From: Ponticaulis koreensis DSM 19734
Lineage (GTDB): Bacteria; Pseudomonadota; Alphaproteobacteria; Caulobacterales; Hyphomonadaceae
Length of the DNA: 64,000 bases
Direction of reading: 5' to 3'
Assembly: GCF_000420665.1 (NCBI RefSeq)
Contig: NZ_ATVJ01000001.1
Span: 1,807,588 to 1,871,587 of the forward strand
Under the pieces are notes generated by a model. The model made no database searches and was not told where the DNA came from. It saw nothing but the letters and a program-made list of their open reading frames with translations. Positions within the stretch are counted from its first letter, which is position 1; each line of letters starts with the position of its first letter. Below are positions 43,026 through 52,707 of this stretch, one piece after another. Made by a program: the position numbers and the translations under genes.

Positions 43026-43355
43026 ATGCCTGTTGTGAATTTCTGTGGTCAGTCTGGTCGGTCAGTGTCTTTCGAACGAGTTTCCCCGGACTCTGATTGG
43101 GCGGCGCGTGAAGGCATCGCCATGTTTGCTTCTCATACCGGTTTCGGATGGCGCATTATCCGTATCGTCGAGCTGGACGGTCGCCCTGACAATATCCAGC
43201 CGATCTGGGCTTATCGTGACGCGCAGCGTTATGGTGCGCGCGCCGTCTTCTTTATGGAACATACCCGAATTCTGGATCGCAAAACCACTATCGCTGATCT
43301 TCGCGAAGGTCTTGATCCTGTCTGTGACACCCAACGCGCGAGCCGCGCTGCCTAA
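43026..43355 (+). CDS. Hypothetical protein, 109 aa
   Basis: A small soluble protein with two aromatic-rich stretches (GFGWRIIRIVELDG and IQPIWAYRDAQRYG). I do not recognise it. The start at 43026 is chosen because GGAGGGTG lies directly before it; an ATG at 43008 would include that site. It has its own strong terminator, supporting expression as a single gene. Confidence 0.6.
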   Translation: MPVVNFCGQSGRSVSFERVSPDSDWAAREGIAMFASHTGFGWRIIRIVELDGRPDNIQPIWAYRDAQRYGARAVFFMEHTRILDRKTTIADLREGLDPVCDTQRASRAA

Positions 43356-43360
43356 ACTGA

Positions 43361-43400
43361 AAGGCCGGTCCGCTGCCCGTGGACCGGCCTTCTTTTTATT
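43361..43400 (+). terminator. Strong intrinsic terminator
   Basis: AAGGCCGGTCC and GGACCGGCCTT form a perfect 11-bp stem with a 9-base loop, followed by CTTTTTATT. Confidence 0.92.
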
Positions 43401-43415
43401 GGCTCGGGGCGTGAT

Positions 43416-45113
43416 TTATTCGCCGCGACCCGGTGTCTGCAATGCAGCCTGATCTGCCGCGACTTGCGCCGCCCTCACCAGCTGAACAAATTCGCTGCGA
43501 TAGCCGAACTCGTCACGGCCGCGCGCATCAAGCGCCAGTTCAATGACGTCGTCGTATCCAAATCCGTTTTGCATATACGGATCGCCACGCAGGAGCTGGC
43601 CGAAGGCTGCAACTGATGTTGCAAACCGCGTGTAGAGCGGGGCGTCATCAATGTTTTCGAACATCAGGCCGTCTGTCACGGGGATGGAGACCAGAATGGA
43701 TTCGTCTTCCTGTGGTGGCTTGTAACGCAGTTGTACGAAGGCCCATTCGTCCGACGTGCTCTCGGCGGCCGGTTCATTACTTCCGTAACGACGCGGGTTC
43801 AACAGGCCAGCCTCTCCAGCGGGCGTGACCTCATAGATAGCCGTTACAGTATGTCCTGCGCCGATTTCACCGGCATCTACGGCATCATTGTTGAAGTCAG
43901 CTTCGTTGAGCATCCGCGTCTCGTAACCAATCAGGCGATACTCGCTCACACGGTCAGGATTGAATTCGACCTGAATTTTCACGTCTTCGGCAATCGTGAA
44001 GAGCGAACCGGACAGATCATCGCTGAGCAATTTGCGCGCTTCATTCAGCGTATCGATATAACCGGCGGTTCCGTTTCCAGCCTGGGAAATCGTCTGCATC
44101 ATATGGTCGTTATAATTGCCGCGACCAAAGCCCATGACGGACAGGTAAATCCCGCTATCACGTTGACGGGCAACAAAATCTTCAAGGCGTTCATTGCTGG
44201 TAATGCCAACATTGAAGTCGCCATCTGTCAGCATCATGACGCGGTTGACGGAGTCCTCGTCAAAGTTTTGCTCGGCGAGGGAGTAGGCGAGGCGAAGGCC
44301 TTCACCGCCCGCAGTTGAGCCGCCAGCACTCAGACGATCAAGTGCTGCCATGATCGCTGCTTTGTCGTCACCGGATGTCGGCTCCAGCACCGTACCTGCT
44401 GCGCCAGCATAGACGACGATGGAGATCGTATCCTGCTCTGTCATCTGGTCGATCAGCATACCGAGCGCCTGTTTGGCGAGTGGCAGCTTGTCCGGCGCGT
44501 TCATGGAGCCCGAAACATCAACCAGAAGCGTCAGATTGATAGGCGGACGCTCATCGACCGGAATTTCATATCCCTGCAGGCCGACCTGCATGAGATAGTT
44601 ATTGTCTGCCCATGGTGACGGAACGAGTGTGACATTCGTTGAGAATGGCGGGTCGGTGCTCTCCGGCACCGGGTAGGTGTAGTCGAAATAATTGATCAGC
44701 TCTTCAATACGCACGGCATCAACCGGCGGCATTGTGCCGTCATTCAGATAGCGACGCATGACGGAGTATGATGCCGTGTCTACGTCAACCGAGAAGGTGG
44801 ACACCGGCTCGTCACTCACGCGGCGCACAGGGTTCGCGTCGAAATCCTCATACTGCTCACGGTCCATGATATCCTGCTGAGGTGGCGCGATATATCCAGC
44901 GACTGGTGAAGGCGCCGCTCTCAACTGCGGTGATGCCATTGCCTGCATCTGCGGTGGAGGCGGTGGAGGCGGAGGAGGAGGTGGTGGTGGAGGCGGCGAT
45001 GGCGGCGGTGCCATAGCTTGATTGCCTGAAGAGCCTGAACCTGTAGATTCACATGCGGTTAGTGCGAGCATGCCGCAGGCGGCGAGTAGTGCAAGTTTAA
45101 CTGTGGGCTTCAT
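43416..45113 (-). CDS. VWA-domain lipoprotein with polyproline linker
   Basis: 565 residues. A lipoprotein signal ends at LTAC (Cys21). Then comes a polyproline stretch: three Pro, Ser39 and fifteen consecutive Pro (40-54). A YfbK-type domain precedes a von Willebrand A domain whose metal site DVSGSM is at 199-204, followed by LTDGDFN. The rest matches the YfbK-like family length. The role is probably metal-dependent protein binding at the envelope. GGGGAAG precedes the ATG. It is 100 bp downstream of a DUF885 lipoprotein on the same strand. Confidence 0.87.
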   Translation of the reverse strand: MKPTVKLALLAACGMLALTACESTGSGSSGNQAMAPPPSPPPPPPPPPPPPPPPQMQAMASPQLRAAPSPVAGYIAPPQQDIMDREQYEDFDANPVRRVSDEPVSTFSVDVDTASYSVMRRYLNDGTMPPVDAVRIEELINYFDYTYPVPESTDPPFSTNVTLVPSPWADNNYLMQVGLQGYEIPVDERPPINLTLLVDVSGSMNAPDKLPLAKQALGMLIDQMTEQDTISIVVYAGAAGTVLEPTSGDDKAAIMAALDRLSAGGSTAGGEGLRLAYSLAEQNFDEDSVNRVMMLTDGDFNVGITSNERLEDFVARQRDSGIYLSVMGFGRGNYNDHMMQTISQAGNGTAGYIDTLNEARKLLSDDLSGSLFTIAEDVKIQVEFNPDRVSEYRLIGYETRMLNEADFNNDAVDAGEIGAGHTVTAIYEVTPAGEAGLLNPRRYGSNEPAAESTSDEWAFVQLRYKPPQEDESILVSIPVTDGLMFENIDDAPLYTRFATSVAAFGQLLRGDPYMQNGFGYDDVIELALDARGRDEFGYRSEFVQLVRAAQVAADQAALQTPGRGE

Positions 45114-45213
45114 CTTCCCCTCCCAAAAGCTGATACACCATAACAGCTTGAGAGATATGTTCGAAATGGGGCCGAAACTTGCCGGACTCCCCGGCATATA
45201 TGGAATTCCTGTG

Positions 45214-47208
45214 TCAGTTCACCTGTGTCGCAATCCAATTGTCGACGTCGCGTTCGACCAGCGCGAGCGGGCGAGAACCGGTTCTGAGCAGTATGTCGTG
45301 GAAGTCCCGGATGTTCAGTCGGTTACCTAATACGCCACGTGCCCGTTCGCGCAGACTGGTGAATACAAGGTAGCCCTCAGTAGCTGCGCAGCCAAGGCCG
45401 GGTTCTGCCTTGAAGGTTTGAAGCCGTTCAAGCGCATCGGCTTCGGAAATGCCAAGGCGTGTTGTCAGCAGGTTTGCGGCTTCGTCTTCGCGCATCGTGC
45501 CAGTCAGGAGGCCGATTTCGGCTTCGGCCTCGGTGAAGATGACCAGACGCTGATATAGCATCGCGGCTTCTAATTGCGGCGCATCATCAAACGCGGACCG
45601 GCGGGCCAACACATCCAGCGCATAGGCAGGCCAGCCGAGATCAAACGCAAGCGTGCGAAGTTCGCGGGACAGCAAAGGCAGGTCCTCGCGGCGTTCTCCT
45701 TTCATCTCGCGATAGGCGTGGCCCGGAAAATAGGTTTGAAGAATTTCGATCACGGACAGGGCCATTGGATTGGCCTCAAGATAGGCGGTGGACACCCGAA
45801 GCGGCACAGTGTCGAAGATTTCCAGGCTAGAAGGTTCATCAAACAGTTGTGTCGGAACAGGCGGGGCGGGGCCGCGCGGAGGTGCTTCAGGTGGCAGAAT
45901 AGGTGTCAGCTCATATTCCGGCAGGCGCTCAACCGAGTATGCGGCCAGATAGCTGGACAAATGCTCCAGCGCGCGCTCGAAATTCACAAAGCTCTCAGGC
46001 GGCCCGTCTTCGGTTACGTCGGGCGTTGGTGGCGTAGCGAGCTGGCCGTCTGCATCAGGCGTAGGTGTGGCCGGCGGTGGAACGAGCGGCGCTCGTTGTT
46101 GCCATAACATCATAGCGCTGAGCGGATTGTCGGGAATGGCTATGTTATCGAGAAGCGCATTGCCTTCCTCGTCCAGCGGCGCGTGGTCGTTCCAGTGATC
46201 AATGAGAAGCTGATCGAATGCCGCTTCGGTCTCTTCTGCGAGGCGCTGGGCGTTGAATAGACAATCCTCTGAATTCGCGACGCCCGAGGTGACCTGATTG
46301 AGTAGCGCGTCATAATAGGCGGTCGTCGCACCGACAGTGGCGTCGTGCGCCGCTGTTTCCGGCAGGCCCTCAATTGTCGCCAGAAGCGCAATCATTTCGG
46401 GAAGCAAGAGCCGTTCCACGCCCTCGGTGAGCTGGATGGTCCAGTCTGAACGAGGGAATTCTTCGGATTCGAGCGTTTCCCATTGCGCGCGCCACGACCG
46501 AAATGCCGTTTCGGAAGCGAAAGGCGAACGTGTGATTTGATCGGTGACGTCCTGGAGAATGTCTGTCGGAGGTACAACGCCCGACACCGCATCCATGGCA
46601 AGTCGGCGGTGAGCGCTGCGAATATCATTCGAGATTTCAGGCAGAAGACCAAGCAGCATCGGAACATCAGCCGTCTCATAGTCAAGCTGGAGTACGCCCA
46701 TAATGTCCAGCGCGGCCAGATGAGGCCCGCTTAGCTGGTCGATTGGATAGGGGCGGGAATATATGAGGCCGGTCTGGCCGTGGCTGAACCGGCTGACCTC
46801 ACCAGCACGAACATATGCGCCGTGGATTTCCCAGAATGCGTTGAAGTCCGGTGCATCGGCTTCCGGAGCTTGGAGACCGGACAGCTCCTCCATCGCAATA
46901 ATCCGGCGCACGCGTGCATTCTCAAACGCCGCCGGCCCCGGCACACCCGTGTCCCGCAACCAGACGCGCGGGTTACGAGTGGGGATACCATAAAGATCGA
47001 GTGGAATCGGTTGCGGCAATTGTGCTTCCAGCTGTTCGAGCTGGATGTAGAGGTTCTGGCGCTGGACCGCTGCCGCTTCCGGTGACAGGGCTCCGTTTTC
47101 GGGCTGACAGGCGGCTAGCGCCAAAAGCGCGATCGACCCCGCCGACAGCCGCAATGGCGCGAATTTTTCCCGGCTCGGGCGCAGTTTGGAAAAAAAGTTA
47201 GCCTGCAT
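45214..47208 (-). CDS. DUF885 family lipoprotein
   Basis: 664 residues. A basic N-terminus and lipobox ALAAC (Cys34) mark a lipoprotein. The long helical body has the DUF885 character (AYREMKGERRED, LAFDLGWPAYALD near the C-terminus). Relatives resemble M32/neprilysin-like metallopeptidases, but I do not find an HExxH here; the HAYRE segment is the nearest equivalent, so activity is uncertain. A Pro/Ala-rich insertion lies at about 390-430. A longer upstream frame is rejected because it would run into the divergent sapC region and bury the lipoprotein signal. Confidence 0.75.
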   Translation of the reverse strand: MQANFFSKLRPSREKFAPLRLSAGSIALLALAACQPENGALSPEAAAVQRQNLYIQLEQLEAQLPQPIPLDLYGIPTRNPRVWLRDTGVPGPAAFENARVRRIIAMEELSGLQAPEADAPDFNAFWEIHGAYVRAGEVSRFSHGQTGLIYSRPYPIDQLSGPHLAALDIMGVLQLDYETADVPMLLGLLPEISNDIRSAHRRLAMDAVSGVVPPTDILQDVTDQITRSPFASETAFRSWRAQWETLESEEFPRSDWTIQLTEGVERLLLPEMIALLATIEGLPETAAHDATVGATTAYYDALLNQVTSGVANSEDCLFNAQRLAEETEAAFDQLLIDHWNDHAPLDEEGNALLDNIAIPDNPLSAMMLWQQRAPLVPPPATPTPDADGQLATPPTPDVTEDGPPESFVNFERALEHLSSYLAAYSVERLPEYELTPILPPEAPPRGPAPPVPTQLFDEPSSLEIFDTVPLRVSTAYLEANPMALSVIEILQTYFPGHAYREMKGERREDLPLLSRELRTLAFDLGWPAYALDVLARRSAFDDAPQLEAAMLYQRLVIFTEAEAEIGLLTGTMREDEAANLLTTRLGISEADALERLQTFKAEPGLGCAATEGYLVFTSLRERARGVLGNRLNIRDFHDILLRTGSRPLALVERDVDNWIATQVN

Positions 47209-47301
47209 GGGTGAGTCATCGCCTGTCGGTGTGTGCAGAAGGTTGTCGCAGAAATTGTTTTCCTTTAAGAGGCCTGCTGCACTGTGTTTTGGGAGACTAT
47301 T

Positions 47302-48090
47302 ATGGAATCGAATCCAGCCGGACAAGGCCCTGCGCTGTCTGGGAACGTCATGTTCTACAAAAAGCCGGAGCCATTGTCTTCGGAAGCTCACGGTTCGCTC
47401 GGCGTTAAGCGTATCGATCAGCCGCTCGGCTTCCTGCGTTCCGCGCACGCCGTACCGGTAACTGTAAGCGAATTTGGAATGGCGGCGGCGTCGTTCCCGG
47501 TTATTTTCGTCGGTAATGACAAAACGCCCGTTGCTGTTATGGGCATCCGCGAAGGTCAGAACCTTTTCGTTGGCGCTGATGGCAACTCTGATCAGGATTT
47601 CTACCTGCCAGCATTCGTTCGTCGCTATCCGTTCGTGTTCGCATCTGACAATCAAAGCGACCGTCTGCTGCTCTGCGTTGACCGTGAAGGTCCGATGGTC
47701 ACAGACCAGCCGGAAGTTCCTTTCTTCGAGAATGGCCAGCCAACTAAATTCACAAACGACGCAATCGAGTTCTGTAAAGAATTCGAACGTCAGCGCCGCG
47801 CGACTATGGAATTCGTCAAGCTGGTCGACAGCTATGGCCTGTTCGAGCAGAAGTCAGTGAACTTCACACCGCGCGACCAGAACGGCCAGGAAGGCCCTCA
47901 GCAGAAAATCGCTGATTACTGGGCGGTTTCCGAAGAAAAGCTGAACCAGCTTCCAGCGGACAAGTTCCAGGAACTGCGTGACAATGGCGCTATCGGCGCG
48001 ATCTACGCTCACATCCTGTCTCTGCTCAACTGGCAGCGCGTGATCCAGCGTGCTCTGCGCACACCGCCTCCGGGCCAGCCGCTGAGCTAA
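47302..48090 (+). CDS. SapC family protein
   Basis: A 262-residue SapC-family protein. Recognisable segments are FPVIFVGNDKTPVAVMGI, YLPAFVRRYPFVF and ALRTPPP at the end. The family is named after a Caulobacter/Campylobacter S-layer-linked protein, and its function is poorly known. The ATG at 47302 follows GGGAG. It has no signal peptide. A hairpin follows at 48125. Confidence 0.85.
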   Translation: MESNPAGQGPALSGNVMFYKKPEPLSSEAHGSLGVKRIDQPLGFLRSAHAVPVTVSEFGMAAASFPVIFVGNDKTPVAVMGIREGQNLFVGADGNSDQDFYLPAFVRRYPFVFASDNQSDRLLLCVDREGPMVTDQPEVPFFENGQPTKFTNDAIEFCKEFERQRRATMEFVKLVDSYGLFEQKSVNFTPRDQNGQEGPQQKIADYWAVSEEKLNQLPADKFQELRDNGAIGAIYAHILSLLNWQRVIQRALRTPPPGQPLS

Positions 48091-48124
48091 ACTCCTTCGG
48101 GGGAAGCAGGAACCACTTCGTCGT

Positions 48125-48148
48125 GCGCGCAGAGGCAACTCTGCGCGC
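48125..48148 (+). terminator. GNRA hairpin after sapC
   Basis: GCGCGCAGAG-GCAA-CTCTGCGCGC is a perfect 10-bp stem with a GCAA tetraloop. The tail is TTCGTCGTTC, a weak T run, so it may end or protect the sapC message. Confidence 0.55.
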
Positions 48149-48286
48149 TTCGTCGTTCTAGGGATAAGATCAACAGATGGGGCATTGTGCCTCACAAACG
48201 CGCGAGAGCCCTTTCGTGCTAACTTTTCCCTTTATATTCCATGCTAGACGACAAAACTGTCATTGCTCGAGACACAGGTAGTACGC

Positions 48287-50437
48287 ATGCGCATGAATTC
48301 TTTTTCCGCTTTCTGGGCAGGTCTGATTGCTCTTATCAGCCTTTCCTTTGCCGGATTTTCTGCGTCGGCCTTGCCGCACGATTCAGGCCATGCGCGCGTT
48401 GAACTGATCTCTGACCATGTGAGTGTCGTGCCGGGCCAGACGGTACGCGCAGCGCTCGTGCTCGAGCTGGATGATCACTGGCACGTCTATTGGAAAAACG
48501 CAGGCGACTCCGGACTGCCAACTGAAATCATCTGGGATGACACGTCTGGTGTGACCGCGGGCGAGTTTAACTGGCCTGCGCCATTCCCGCAGCCGCTCGA
48601 TATCCTGATGAATTACGGATACGAAGATGAGCTGATCCTGCCATTCGATCTCGACATTCCTGAAGACGCTGTCGGCAGCGTGACAATGTCGGGCCTCGCG
48701 ACCTTCCTTATCTGCGCCGACATTTGTATTCCGGAAGATGCGCCGATCCGTCTCGACCTCTGGATTTCCGATACGCCTGAACTCAACACAGACCGCGCAG
48801 ATGTTTTCCGGCGTGTGGATGCCCAGCTCCCAATGGCATTTGAGGGCAACGCAGCGATTGATCGTAGCTCCGACCCATGGAAGCTCTCAATCGAAAGCGA
48901 TATCGTGCGCGCTGCGTTCGAAGCGGATATCGTGAATGTGCGCTTCTTCCCGACAGATCACCAGATCCTTCACCCTCCGGAACAGCCTGTGAGCATTGGT
49001 CCAAACGGCATCACGCTGGAGCTTCAAAGTTCGGGTCGTAGCCGCGTGCCGGATAATATTGAGGGCGTTCTCGTCGTTGAAGATATCGATGCGAACCGTA
49101 TCGCATTCGACCTGACTGCGCCGGTTGGTGACGTGATCGCCGGCACAAGCGGAACTGCGCTTGCCGGTGGCACATCATCCTCTTCTTCCGCCCCGCCGCT
49201 CTCTTTCAGTGGCCTGCTGGCTATTCTGGGCGGTGCACTGCTGGGTGGTATCATTCTGAACCTGATGCCATGTGTGCTCCCGGTCCTCTTCATTAAGGCT
49301 CGTAGCATTCTGTCTCTGGCAGGCTCTAACGAGATGGGCGAAGTGCGTGCGCATGGCCTGTTTTACACTGCGGGCGTCATCACGTGTTTCCTCGGCTTTG
49401 GTGTGATCCTCGTCGCGCTGCGCTCTGCAGGCGAAAGCGCGGGCCTCGGCTTCCAGCTGCAATATCCGATCGTGATTGCGGGCCTGTCGCTCCTCATGTT
49501 CATGCTTGGCCTCAACATGCTTGGTTGGTTCAGCTTTGGCGGGTCGCTCATGGGTGTGGGGAGCAATCTCGCTGAACGTGGTGGACATCAGGGCGCTTTC
49601 TTTACCGGTCTTTTGGCGGCATTCGTTGGCGCGCCGTGCATCGGCCCGTTCCTCGGTGCAGCCGTTGGTGCTGCCGTAAACCAGCCGCTTCACATTGTGC
49701 TTCTGGTCTTCTTTACGCTTGGTCTGGGTATGGCTCTGCCATTCCTGCTCGTAAGCCTCGTTCCGGGCATTGCGAAATACCTGCCGAAGCCGGGTGGCTG
49801 GATGGAGCGTCTGAAGCAATTCTTCGCATTCCCGCTCTTCCTCACGGCAATCTGGCTTCTCTGGGTTCTGGCAAACCAGTCCGGTGCTGACGCTGTTGCA
49901 CTGGTTGGTCTCGTCGCTGTCGGCCTGACTTTTGCGACCTGGATTCTGAAGACGTCGCCGGAAAAAGGCGCAGCCCGTAAGATTAGCCTGGGCGTTGCGC
50001 TTGTGGTCACGCTCGTATCCTTGATCATCCCGGCGCAAATGCTGATGGGACCAGTTGGCAATTACGCGCAGGCCGGCAGCGCAGGCGGCGCACATGCGGG
50101 CTATGACGGCGAATGGTCACCTCAGACCGTCGCAGATTTGCGTGCAGAGGGTCAGGGCGTGTTTGTCGACTTTACCGCAAGCTGGTGTGTGACCTGTCAG
50201 GTGAACAAGCGCACAACGCTTTTCGGTGACCGCGTCCAGAATGCTCTGGATGACCAGAATGTGTCCTTGCTGATCGCTGATTGGACATCCCGCGACGATC
50301 AGATCGCTGAAGAACTCGCTCGCCATGGACGCGCAGGCGTGCCGCTCTATCTCTACTACGCACCGGGCGCGGAAGAGCCGGCTGTTTTGCCGCAAATCCT
50401 TAGCCCGTCAATTGTGATAGATACAATCAGTCAGTAG
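48287..50437 (+). CDS. dsbD: Thiol:disulfide interchange protein, DsbD/ScsB-like
   Basis: 716 residues. A signal peptide (about 1-29) leads to a periplasmic domain with its own Cys pair (LICADICIPE). Eight membrane helices follow with Cys329 (LMPCVLP) and Cys451 (GAPCIGP). The protein ends in a thioredoxin domain with WCVTC (Cys634 and Cys637). It passes electrons from cytosolic thioredoxin to periplasmic partners. The long N-terminal domain is more like ScsB/DipZ than classic DsbD. The start at 48287 has AGGTAG upstream; a TTG at 48263 is an alternative. Confidence 0.88.
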   Translation: MRMNSFSAFWAGLIALISLSFAGFSASALPHDSGHARVELISDHVSVVPGQTVRAALVLELDDHWHVYWKNAGDSGLPTEIIWDDTSGVTAGEFNWPAPFPQPLDILMNYGYEDELILPFDLDIPEDAVGSVTMSGLATFLICADICIPEDAPIRLDLWISDTPELNTDRADVFRRVDAQLPMAFEGNAAIDRSSDPWKLSIESDIVRAAFEADIVNVRFFPTDHQILHPPEQPVSIGPNGITLELQSSGRSRVPDNIEGVLVVEDIDANRIAFDLTAPVGDVIAGTSGTALAGGTSSSSSAPPLSFSGLLAILGGALLGGIILNLMPCVLPVLFIKARSILSLAGSNEMGEVRAHGLFYTAGVITCFLGFGVILVALRSAGESAGLGFQLQYPIVIAGLSLLMFMLGLNMLGWFSFGGSLMGVGSNLAERGGHQGAFFTGLLAAFVGAPCIGPFLGAAVGAAVNQPLHIVLLVFFTLGLGMALPFLLVSLVPGIAKYLPKPGGWMERLKQFFAFPLFLTAIWLLWVLANQSGADAVALVGLVAVGLTFATWILKTSPEKGAARKISLGVALVVTLVSLIIPAQMLMGPVGNYAQAGSAGGAHAGYDGEWSPQTVADLRAEGQGVFVDFTASWCVTCQVNKRTTLFGDRVQNALDDQNVSLLIADWTSRDDQIAEELARHGRAGVPLYLYYAPGAEEPAVLPQILSPSIVIDTISQ

Positions 50438-50448
50438 TTCCCTGGCCG

Positions 50449-50622
50449 ATGTTGCAGACGGATAGAGTTGTGTTGAAGTTACTTCAACAGAGAAAAGGTT
50501 TGATTGCAGGCATGGTGCTCGCCATTGCGCTGACCGCTGGTGCGTTCATTTTCTCAACGGATCAGGGCGACCCGCACGGCGCTCTGACAGTTAGCGCAGA
50601 TCTGGTGCACGAAGCGAACTGA
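50449..50622 (+). CDS. Possible small single-helix membrane protein
   Basis: A 57-codon frame starting 12 bases after the dsbD stop. It has a basic N-terminus (LLQQRKG), a hydrophobic helix (AGMVLAIALTAGAFIF) and a short polar tail. The helix could anchor it in the inner membrane, and the position suggests coupling to dsbD. Its end overlaps a convergent gene by 32 bases. No ribosome site is strong, so it may be a chance frame. Confidence 0.4.
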   Translation: MLQTDRVVLKLLQQRKGLIAGMVLAIALTAGAFIFSTDQGDPHGALTVSADLVHEAN

Positions 50623-51088
50623 TATCTCCGCCGCCACACTGGCCGTTAATGTCAGAGTGAAGGTTCATCTCGATGACTTCGCCAGCCTCTAACACAATTG
50701 CAGCGGCTTCACCCACAGATACGGCATCTTCCAGCATCTTGGAGAGCCGCTCCTCAGCCTGCACTCGCGACGCTTCAGAGCTGTCATCAGCGAAGGCTGA
50801 GAGCTGGACGTCTGTTTCTTCCGCCATGCCTCTGAAAATACAGCCAAGGTCTTCTGGCAGCGGGGCATCCTGTGACCCCGATGTGGAAAGACGCGTTGCC
50901 GTTCTGCCAAAGCGCTGCAGGCGAAAGCGCAGGTCATCGGGGAGCGTGTGTGTGTCCATCGCTTCAATTCGCGTGTGCAGCTCTGCAGCCTCCTCAGACC
51001 AGCTTCTGGCGAGGGCAGGTGACGCGCTGGCCGATCCAGCGAACAGAAGGGCGCCCATTGCGAGCATAAAAGACGAGGTCGTTTTCAT
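50591..51088 (-). CDS. Periplasmic hypothetical protein, 165 aa
   Basis: A signal peptide (about 1-22, SASASPALA) is followed by an acidic helical domain with two Cys (LGCIFRG and NGQCGGG) that could form a disulfide. I do not recognise the family. The start at 51088 is chosen for the signal peptide; the longer frame lacks one. It is divergent from hisS. Confidence 0.65.
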   Translation of the reverse strand: MKTTSSFMLAMGALLFAGSASASPALARSWSEEAAELHTRIEAMDTHTLPDDLRFRLQRFGRTATRLSTSGSQDAPLPEDLGCIFRGMAEETDVQLSAFADDSSEASRVQAEERLSKMLEDAVSVGEAAAIVLEAGEVIEMNLHSDINGQCGGGDISSLRAPDLR

Positions 51089-51237
51089 GGCGTGAGTGTC
51101 CCGCGCGCCGGTTAACAGACCTGAAAGGCAGGTGTATTTGAGCGTGTGCGACACGTAAAAATATGCGACAGGCAACACATGAGGTTGGCAAGGCGCTCAC
51201 AAGGCTCTATCCCGACCAAAAATTCCGGCGATATATC

Positions 51238-52707
51238 ATGGCAAAAAACAAGAAACCCAATCCGAAATCTCTCGCTCGCAAACCTCGCGGTTTCCCGGAC
51301 AAACGGGAAGACGTGCTGAAAGCTGAGCTGGATATGATCCATCGGGTTTCATCTGTTTATCGTCTCTGGGGCTTTGAAGGCATTGAAACCGGCGCATTCG
51401 AATATGCGGACGCGCTGGGTAAATTCCTGCCAGATCAGGACCGCCCGAATGCGGGTGTCTTCGCCATTCAGGATGATGATGAGCAGTGGATGTCACTGCG
51501 CTATGACCTGACGGCGCCGCTTGCGCGTTTTGCGGCGGAGAACTGGGATACGTTGCCGAAGCCGTTCCGTCGCTATGCGTATGGTCCGGTGTGGCGCAAT
51601 GAGAAGCCTGGCCCAGGGCGCTTCCGTGAGTTCATGCAGTGCGATGCTGATACCGTTGGCGCGAAAGGCCCTGCGGCTGACGCAGAGATGATTGCGATGA
51701 TGGCCGAAGCCCTCAAAGCGGCTGGTGCGCAGCGTTTCAATGTTCGCGTCAACACGCGTGATCTGATGTCCGGCCTTCTGGACTCCATTGATGCGCGCGA
51801 TGAAGAAACGCGTCTCACCATTCTGCGTGCGCTCGACAAACTGGATCGCCTCGGTCTCTCCGGTGTGGCTGATCTTCTCGGTGAAGGCCGTGAAGATGAG
51901 TCCGGCGACTACACTAAAGGCGCTGGCCTTGATGCAGAGCGCGTGAAGCGTGTTCTGGCATTCGCTGAGTCCGGTAAATCCTCACGCGGTGAAACGCTTG
52001 AGGCTCTGGCGGCAGTCGTTTCCGGCAATGAAGCCTATGACCGCGGCATTACAGAACTTCGCGAGATTGACGGTCTTCTCTCTGCGATGGGCACGCCAGA
52101 TGGTGTCGTTGTGTTCGATCCGACTATTGTGCGTGGCCTTGAATACTATACCGGCCCGGTCTTCGAGGGTGAGCTGCTTGACGAAATCCTCGACGAGAAA
52201 GGCCGCGCTGTACGTATCGGGTCTGTCGGCGGTGGTGGTCGTTATGACGGTCTGGTTTCCCGTTTCCGGAATGAAGAAATTCCTGCAACAGGTTTCTCTC
52301 TGGGCATTTCCCGCCTTGCAGCCGCTATGTCGCTGACGGGTGAGCTGGATGCGCTCTCTGGTCCTGTGGTCGTTCTGGTGCTTGATCGCGAGCATGTGGC
52401 TGACAGCCATGTGCTGGCGCATCAGCTGCGTGCGGCGGGTATTCGCTCTGAAGTGTATATGGGCAGCTCCGGCATGCGCCCGCAGATGAAATATGCAGAC
52501 CGCCGCGGCGCGCCTGCTGTTGTCATCGTTGGCGAAGACGAGCGCCAGAAGGGGACAGTCACGATCAAGGATCTGATCGTGGGTGCCCAGAAGGCAAAAG
52601 CGATCAAAGACAATACAGAATGGCGTGAATCCCGTCCGGGGCAGGTTGAAGTCTCGCGCGACGAAATGGTTCAGACCATTAAAAGTATGCTGGAGGCAGA
52701 CAATTGA
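51238..52707 (+). CDS. hisS: Histidyl-tRNA synthetase
   Basis: A 489-residue class II synthetase. Motif 2 is YAYGPVWRNEKPGPGRFREF, the histidine-specific signature GLEYYTGPVFEG follows, and motif 3 is GFSLGISRL. A C-terminal anticodon-binding domain is present. The start at 51238 (MAKNKKPNP) avoids an implausible upstream extension. It overlaps hisZ (TTGA), giving the hisS-hisZ-hisG order known from other alphaproteobacteria. Confidence 0.95.
   Translation: MAKNKKPNPKSLARKPRGFPDKREDVLKAELDMIHRVSSVYRLWGFEGIETGAFEYADALGKFLPDQDRPNAGVFAIQDDDEQWMSLRYDLTAPLARFAAENWDTLPKPFRRYAYGPVWRNEKPGPGRFREFMQCDADTVGAKGPAADAEMIAMMAEALKAAGAQRFNVRVNTRDLMSGLLDSIDARDEETRLTILRALDKLDRLGLSGVADLLGEGREDESGDYTKGAGLDAERVKRVLAFAESGKSSRGETLEALAAVVSGNEAYDRGITELREIDGLLSAMGTPDGVVVFDPTIVRGLEYYTGPVFEGELLDEILDEKGRAVRIGSVGGGGRYDGLVSRFRNEEIPATGFSLGISRLAAAMSLTGELDALSGPVVVLVLDREHVADSHVLAHQLRAAGIRSEVYMGSSGMRPQMKYADRRGAPAVVIVGEDERQKGTVTIKDLIVGAQKAKAIKDNTEWRESRPGQVEVSRDEMVQTIKSMLEADN

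Noticed and set aside
44941-45003. GGTGGAGGC-type repeat as a regulatory repeat tract
   Set aside because: It is the coding sequence of the polyproline linker in the VWA lipoprotein.
49175-50095. 306-codon minus-strand frame inside dsbD
   Set aside because: It lies wholly antisense to the well-supported dsbD reading frame, and its Arg/Glu/Gln/Thr-rich translation looks like a codon-bias shadow.
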